NCBI GenBank assembly: GCA_900546255.1
Contig: URCB01000082.1
Span: 1 to 6,963, forward strand
Origin: an uncultured Eubacteriales bacterium
Lineage (GTDB): Bacteria; Bacillota; Clostridia; Oscillospirales; Oscillospiraceae
Length of the DNA stretch: 6,963 nt
Direction of reading: 5' to 3'
Shown here: positions 4,780 through 6,963 of the stretch, one piece after another
Numbering within the stretch: the stretch's first letter is position 1
Layout: every line of letters starts with the position of its first letter
Notes under the pieces: model-generated
Seen by the model: only the letters and a program-made list of their open reading frames with translations
What the model was told of the DNA's origin: nothing
The model's database searches: none
Program-made: the position numbers and the translations under genes

Positions 4780-5109
4780 ATGATGGCGCTTGCCGGACTC
4801 TGGTCGCTGTTCAACCTTGTGGTTTTGGTCCTCCTGGTGGTGCTGGCCATCTTTGGCATCCAGGCCCTGCGGAAGTACCTCAAGACCCCGGCAGCCCTGC
4901 CTGCGGCCGGGGGCCTCTCCCTGGGGGCCAAGCTGTGCCGCCAGCGCCAGGCCCGGGGCATGACCGTGGAGAGCGTGGCCCAATCCCTGGGGGTCACCCC
5001 CCAGGAGGTGGAGGCCTGGGAAAAGGATACCGCCGACCCCACCGACCAGCAGCTCATGGACCTGGCCGCCCTCTACGGGGGCTCCCTTGCGGACCTGTTT
5101 CGCAGATGA
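4780..5109 (+). CDS. Membrane-anchored XRE-type helix-turn-helix protein
   Basis: The 109-residue protein has two parts. Residues 7-28 (WSLFNLVVLVLLVVLAIFGI and neighbours) form one strong membrane helix. It is followed by basic RKYLK (31-35), which by the positive-inside rule places the rest in the cytoplasm. A short Ala/Pro/Gly linker (37-47) leads to a complete Cro/CI-type HTH at 48-107. The helix-turn-helix core is MTVESVAQSLGVTPQEVEAW (61-80), then DLAALYGGSLADLF (94-107), as in standard XRE domains. The start has AGGAGG (4767-4772) 7 nt before the first of two adjacent ATGs (4780, 4783). It probably senses or localises at the membrane while binding DNA, or serves as a non-regulatory scaffold. 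No partner is obvious. It converges with the P-type-ATPase-like gene, so the two are not an operon. Confidence 0.85.
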   Translation: MMALAGLWSLFNLVVLVLLVVLAIFGIQALRKYLKTPAALPAAGGLSLGAKLCRQRQARGMTVESVAQSLGVTPQEVEAWEKDTADPTDQQLMDLAALYGGSLADLFRR

Positions 5110-5129
5110 GTGCGTTTCCCCAGCAAAAT

Positions 5130-5180
5130 GCCGCCCCTGGCGGACCCATCGGGTCTGCCAGGGGCGGCTTCGTTTGTTCC
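5130..5180. terminator. Bidirectional intrinsic terminator between convergent genes
   Basis: An 18-bp stem pairs 5130-5147 with 5151-5168, with a single G-T wobble and a 3-nt loop (ATC). On the plus strand it is followed by TTCGTTTGTTCC (5169-5180), and on the minus strand by ATTTTGC (complement of 5123-5129). It lies between the stop of the XRE gene (5109) and the stop of the minus-strand gene (5206), and can end both transcripts. Confidence 0.85.
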
Positions 5181-5205
5181 ATTTACATTGTAGGTAGTCG
5201 CTGGT

Positions 5206-6963
5206 TCAGTACTGGGTGGTCCACAGGGAGAGCATCAGCACCGGGACGAACCACAGCAGCAGGAACAGGGACAGGTTCCACGGGGACATGGCGGTGAGGG
5301 CCCCGGCGGAGGACAGGGCGGCGGTGATCACCACCCCCACGCAGGCCCCGATGTGGACGAACCACTGGCTGAAGGCGGCCGCCCGGCGGATGCGCTGGCT
5401 GGCCACCAGGGCCTGGGAGAAGGGGGCCACCCCTTCCCGGCAGAGCACCGCCACCAGGGTGGTGCCGTGGATCTGCCGGGGGCCGGAGAGGACCACCCGG
5501 CGCTGCAGGTCGGGGAAGGTGATCTGGTCCACCGACAGCCGGCCCCACAGCCGCAGCCGGTGGGGGGTGAGGTTAAAGTCCCGGGTGGCCATCACCGGGG
5601 AGATCCGGTGGGCGATCATGGTTTGCAGGGAGGGAAGGATGGAGGGGTGGAGGGTGTACCGCAGCACGAACATCCCCACCAGCTCCCGGTCCACGGCGCA
5701 GAACACCGCGTCCTTGGCCTTGATCCCCGGGGGCAGGGCGATGCCCTGGCGGCTCATAAAGTCGCTGTTGCCCACCAGGATCTGCTGGTCCTGGCACTGG
5801 CCGATGAGGCCGGTGTCCTGCATGACGATCTTGTCGATGGGCAGGTAGCTGCTCCCCTCCGCCCGGAGGAGCTTATCAAAGAGGTACCGCAGCCCCGAGC
5901 CGGAGGCCCGGATCACCGAGGCGGTGTAGGACACCGTCCGCTCCATGGACAGGCTCCCAAACACCCGGGAGCCGGTGAGGGCGATGGTGCCGGGGGGGTA
6001 GACGTCCTGGTCCAGCAGCAGGGCGGCCTTGCACCCCTTGGCGGCCAGCAGGCCGGGCCAGCCGGCCAGGGCCACCCCCAGCTTGGCCAGCTTGCCCCCC
6101 AGCAGGCGCAGGGGGAGGGCCAGGGACAGGGTGGCCCCCAAGGTGGCCGCGGCGCAGAACAGGGCCGACAGGGACCAGAGCACCAGCCAGGGCTGGTGGT
6201 GGGCCACGGTGGTCACCAGGGACAGGGCGAAGCAGGCCGCCAGCAGCACCGGGGTCAGCCGGCGGAACTGGGCCTCTGTCTGGCTGGTGGTGCGGATCTG
6301 GCTGCCGAAGCCCCGGGGCAGCCCCAGCCATTTCCGAAAGGCGGGCTGGCCCCCCAGGACGTTGGCGTCCTGGGTGACCACATAGGGCTGGGCCACCGCG
6401 GCCGCCGTCCGGCAGGCCTGGAACTTGGCCGAGCGGTCACAGTACTGCCCCAGCAGGTGGAAGGTGAGCACCAGGGCGCAGGGGGCGAAGAAGGGGAGGG
6501 TGACCTCCCGGAAGGGGGCGGCCACCAGGGTGACCCCGTCCGCCAAGGTGAACACGGCGGCGAAGAGGGCCAAGGTATCCCCGTTGGGGGCCCGGTTGGT
6601 GAGTTGGAGCAAACCCTGCTGGAGCACGTCAAAGCACAGCCCGCCGCACACGGCAAACAGGGCCAGCCCCGCCCAGAGGGCGATCTCCGTGGGTACCAGG
6701 CCGGTGAGGAAGGGGAGCAGGCCGCTGTCCAGCAGGGACAGGACCACCAGCACCCCGGTGAGCACCCCGGAGACGGCGCACTTGGTCTTCAGGGCGGACA
6801 GGCCCGGGCCGTACTCTGTGGCCAGCTGGGCCGGAGGCGCGTCGGGGGGTGGGGGCTCCGGGGCCTTGCCCTTCCGCTCCCGGAAGGGCTGGAAGGCCTC
6901 CTGGGCCGGGGCAGCGGCGGCCCCGCCGGGGCCGGCAGGGCGGGCCTGGGGACCGCCGGCAGG
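5206..6963 (-). CDS. Degenerate P-type-ATPase-like membrane protein (5' end beyond window)
   Basis: The frame stays open to the window edge; 585 residues are visible, numbered here from position 6963. An in-frame GTG at 6765 has no ribosome site, so the true start is probably outside. Residues 1-66 are a Pro/Ala/Gly-rich soluble segment. Six predicted membrane helices follow (about 68-86, 93-113, 130-147, 156-175, 236-254, 259-285), then a large cytosolic domain (about 300-530) and two more helices (535-556, 563-581), matching the 6+2 layout of P1B-type ATPases. N/P-domain echoes are ILVGNSDFMSRQGI (395-408), AVDRELVGMFVLRY (423-436) and VMATRDFN (457-464), the last at the place of TGD. But the DKTGT loop reads LDQDVYPPGT (317-326), the A-domain-sized loop between helices 4 and 5 is only about 60 residues without TGE, and GDGxND is missing (region 500-518). 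ATP-driven transport is therefore unlikely; a scaffold or regulatory role is possible. Family link is fairly sure, function unknown. Confidence 0.8.
   Translation of the reverse strand, partial: PAGGPQARPAGPGGAAAAPAQEAFQPFRERKGKAPEPPPPDAPPAQLATEYGPGLSALKTKCAVSGVLTGVLVVLSLLDSGLLPFLTGLVPTEIALWAGLALFAVCGGLCFDVLQQGLLQLTNRAPNGDTLALFAAVFTLADGVTLVAAPFREVTLPFFAPCALVLTFHLLGQYCDRSAKFQACRTAAAVAQPYVVTQDANVLGGQPAFRKWLGLPRGFGSQIRTTSQTEAQFRRLTPVLLAACFALSLVTTVAHHQPWLVLWSLSALFCAAATLGATLSLALPLRLLGGKLAKLGVALAGWPGLLAAKGCKAALLLDQDVYPPGTIALTGSRVFGSLSMERTVSYTASVIRASGSGLRYLFDKLLRAEGSSYLPIDKIVMQDTGLIGQCQDQQILVGNSDFMSRQGIALPPGIKAKDAVFCAVDRELVGMFVLRYTLHPSILPSLQTMIAHRISPVMATRDFNLTPHRLRLWGRLSVDQITFPDLQRRVVLSGPRQIHGTTLVAVLCREGVAPFSQALVASQRIRRAAAFSQWFVHIGACVGVVITAALSSAGALTAMSPWNLSLFLLLWFVPVLMLSLWTTQY

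Noticed and set aside
3237..5057. 606-codon minus-strand open frame across four plus-strand genes
   Set aside because: It crosses gene boundaries, promoters and the intergenic terminator without any domain pattern. Its composition reflects high GC at third codon positions of the real genes.
5216..5848. Plus-strand open frame opposite the degenerate ATPase
   Set aside because: Arg/Thr/Ser-rich shadow sequence with no ribosome site; the opposite strand has membrane helices and P-type-ATPase patterns.

Overview
The window looks like a chromosomal stretch from a high-GC member of the Firmicutes, most plausibly an Oscillospiraceae-type gut anaerobe (inference). Support comes from strong AGGAGG-type ribosome sites, a Bacillus/Clostridium-type LexA box, HxlR and TSUP families, and very GC-rich third codon positions that create long spurious antisense frames. 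No RNA gene, insertion sequence, CRISPR array or phage gene is visible. There are eight protein genes.

Left part, all on the minus strand (read right to left): an HxlR-family regulator (2400-2732), lexA (1703-2296) and an FAD-dependent dehydrogenase of the COG2509 type (99-1502). Each appears to be its own transcription unit. hxlR ends in a hairpin plus T-run, and that T-run abuts a LexA box overlapping the -35 of a near-consensus lexA promoter. lexA ends in a perfect 34-nt palindrome, and just beyond it lies a TTGACA / extended -10 promoter for the dehydrogenase.

Middle part, plus strand: divergently from hxlR, over a short shared promoter region, runs a compact three-gene operon (2887-4607). 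It encodes a small NTF2/SnoaL-like protein, a TSUP (TauE/SafE) membrane exporter and a flavodoxin-fold NAD(P)H:FMN reductase-like protein with four clustered cysteines. A plausible terminator follows at about 4651. The arrangement suggests that HxlR controls the operon, possibly in response to redox, electrophile or sulfur-compound stress. The signal and substrate cannot be read from the sequence.

Right part: a plus-strand gene (4780-5109) encodes an unusual protein with one N-terminal membrane helix followed by an XRE-type helix-turn-helix. It has its own TTGACA promoter and a leader hairpin. It converges, across an 18-bp-stem bidirectional terminator, with a minus-strand gene (5206 to beyond the window end). 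That gene encodes an eight-helix membrane protein with the architecture of a P-type ATPase but without the DKTGT, TGE and GDGxND catalytic motifs. This apparent pseudo-P-type ATPase is the most unusual item here.

No multi-gene novel system is evident. The most notable points are the degenerate P-type ATPase, the membrane-anchored XRE protein, the HxlR-divergent operon and the tightly packed lexA control region.
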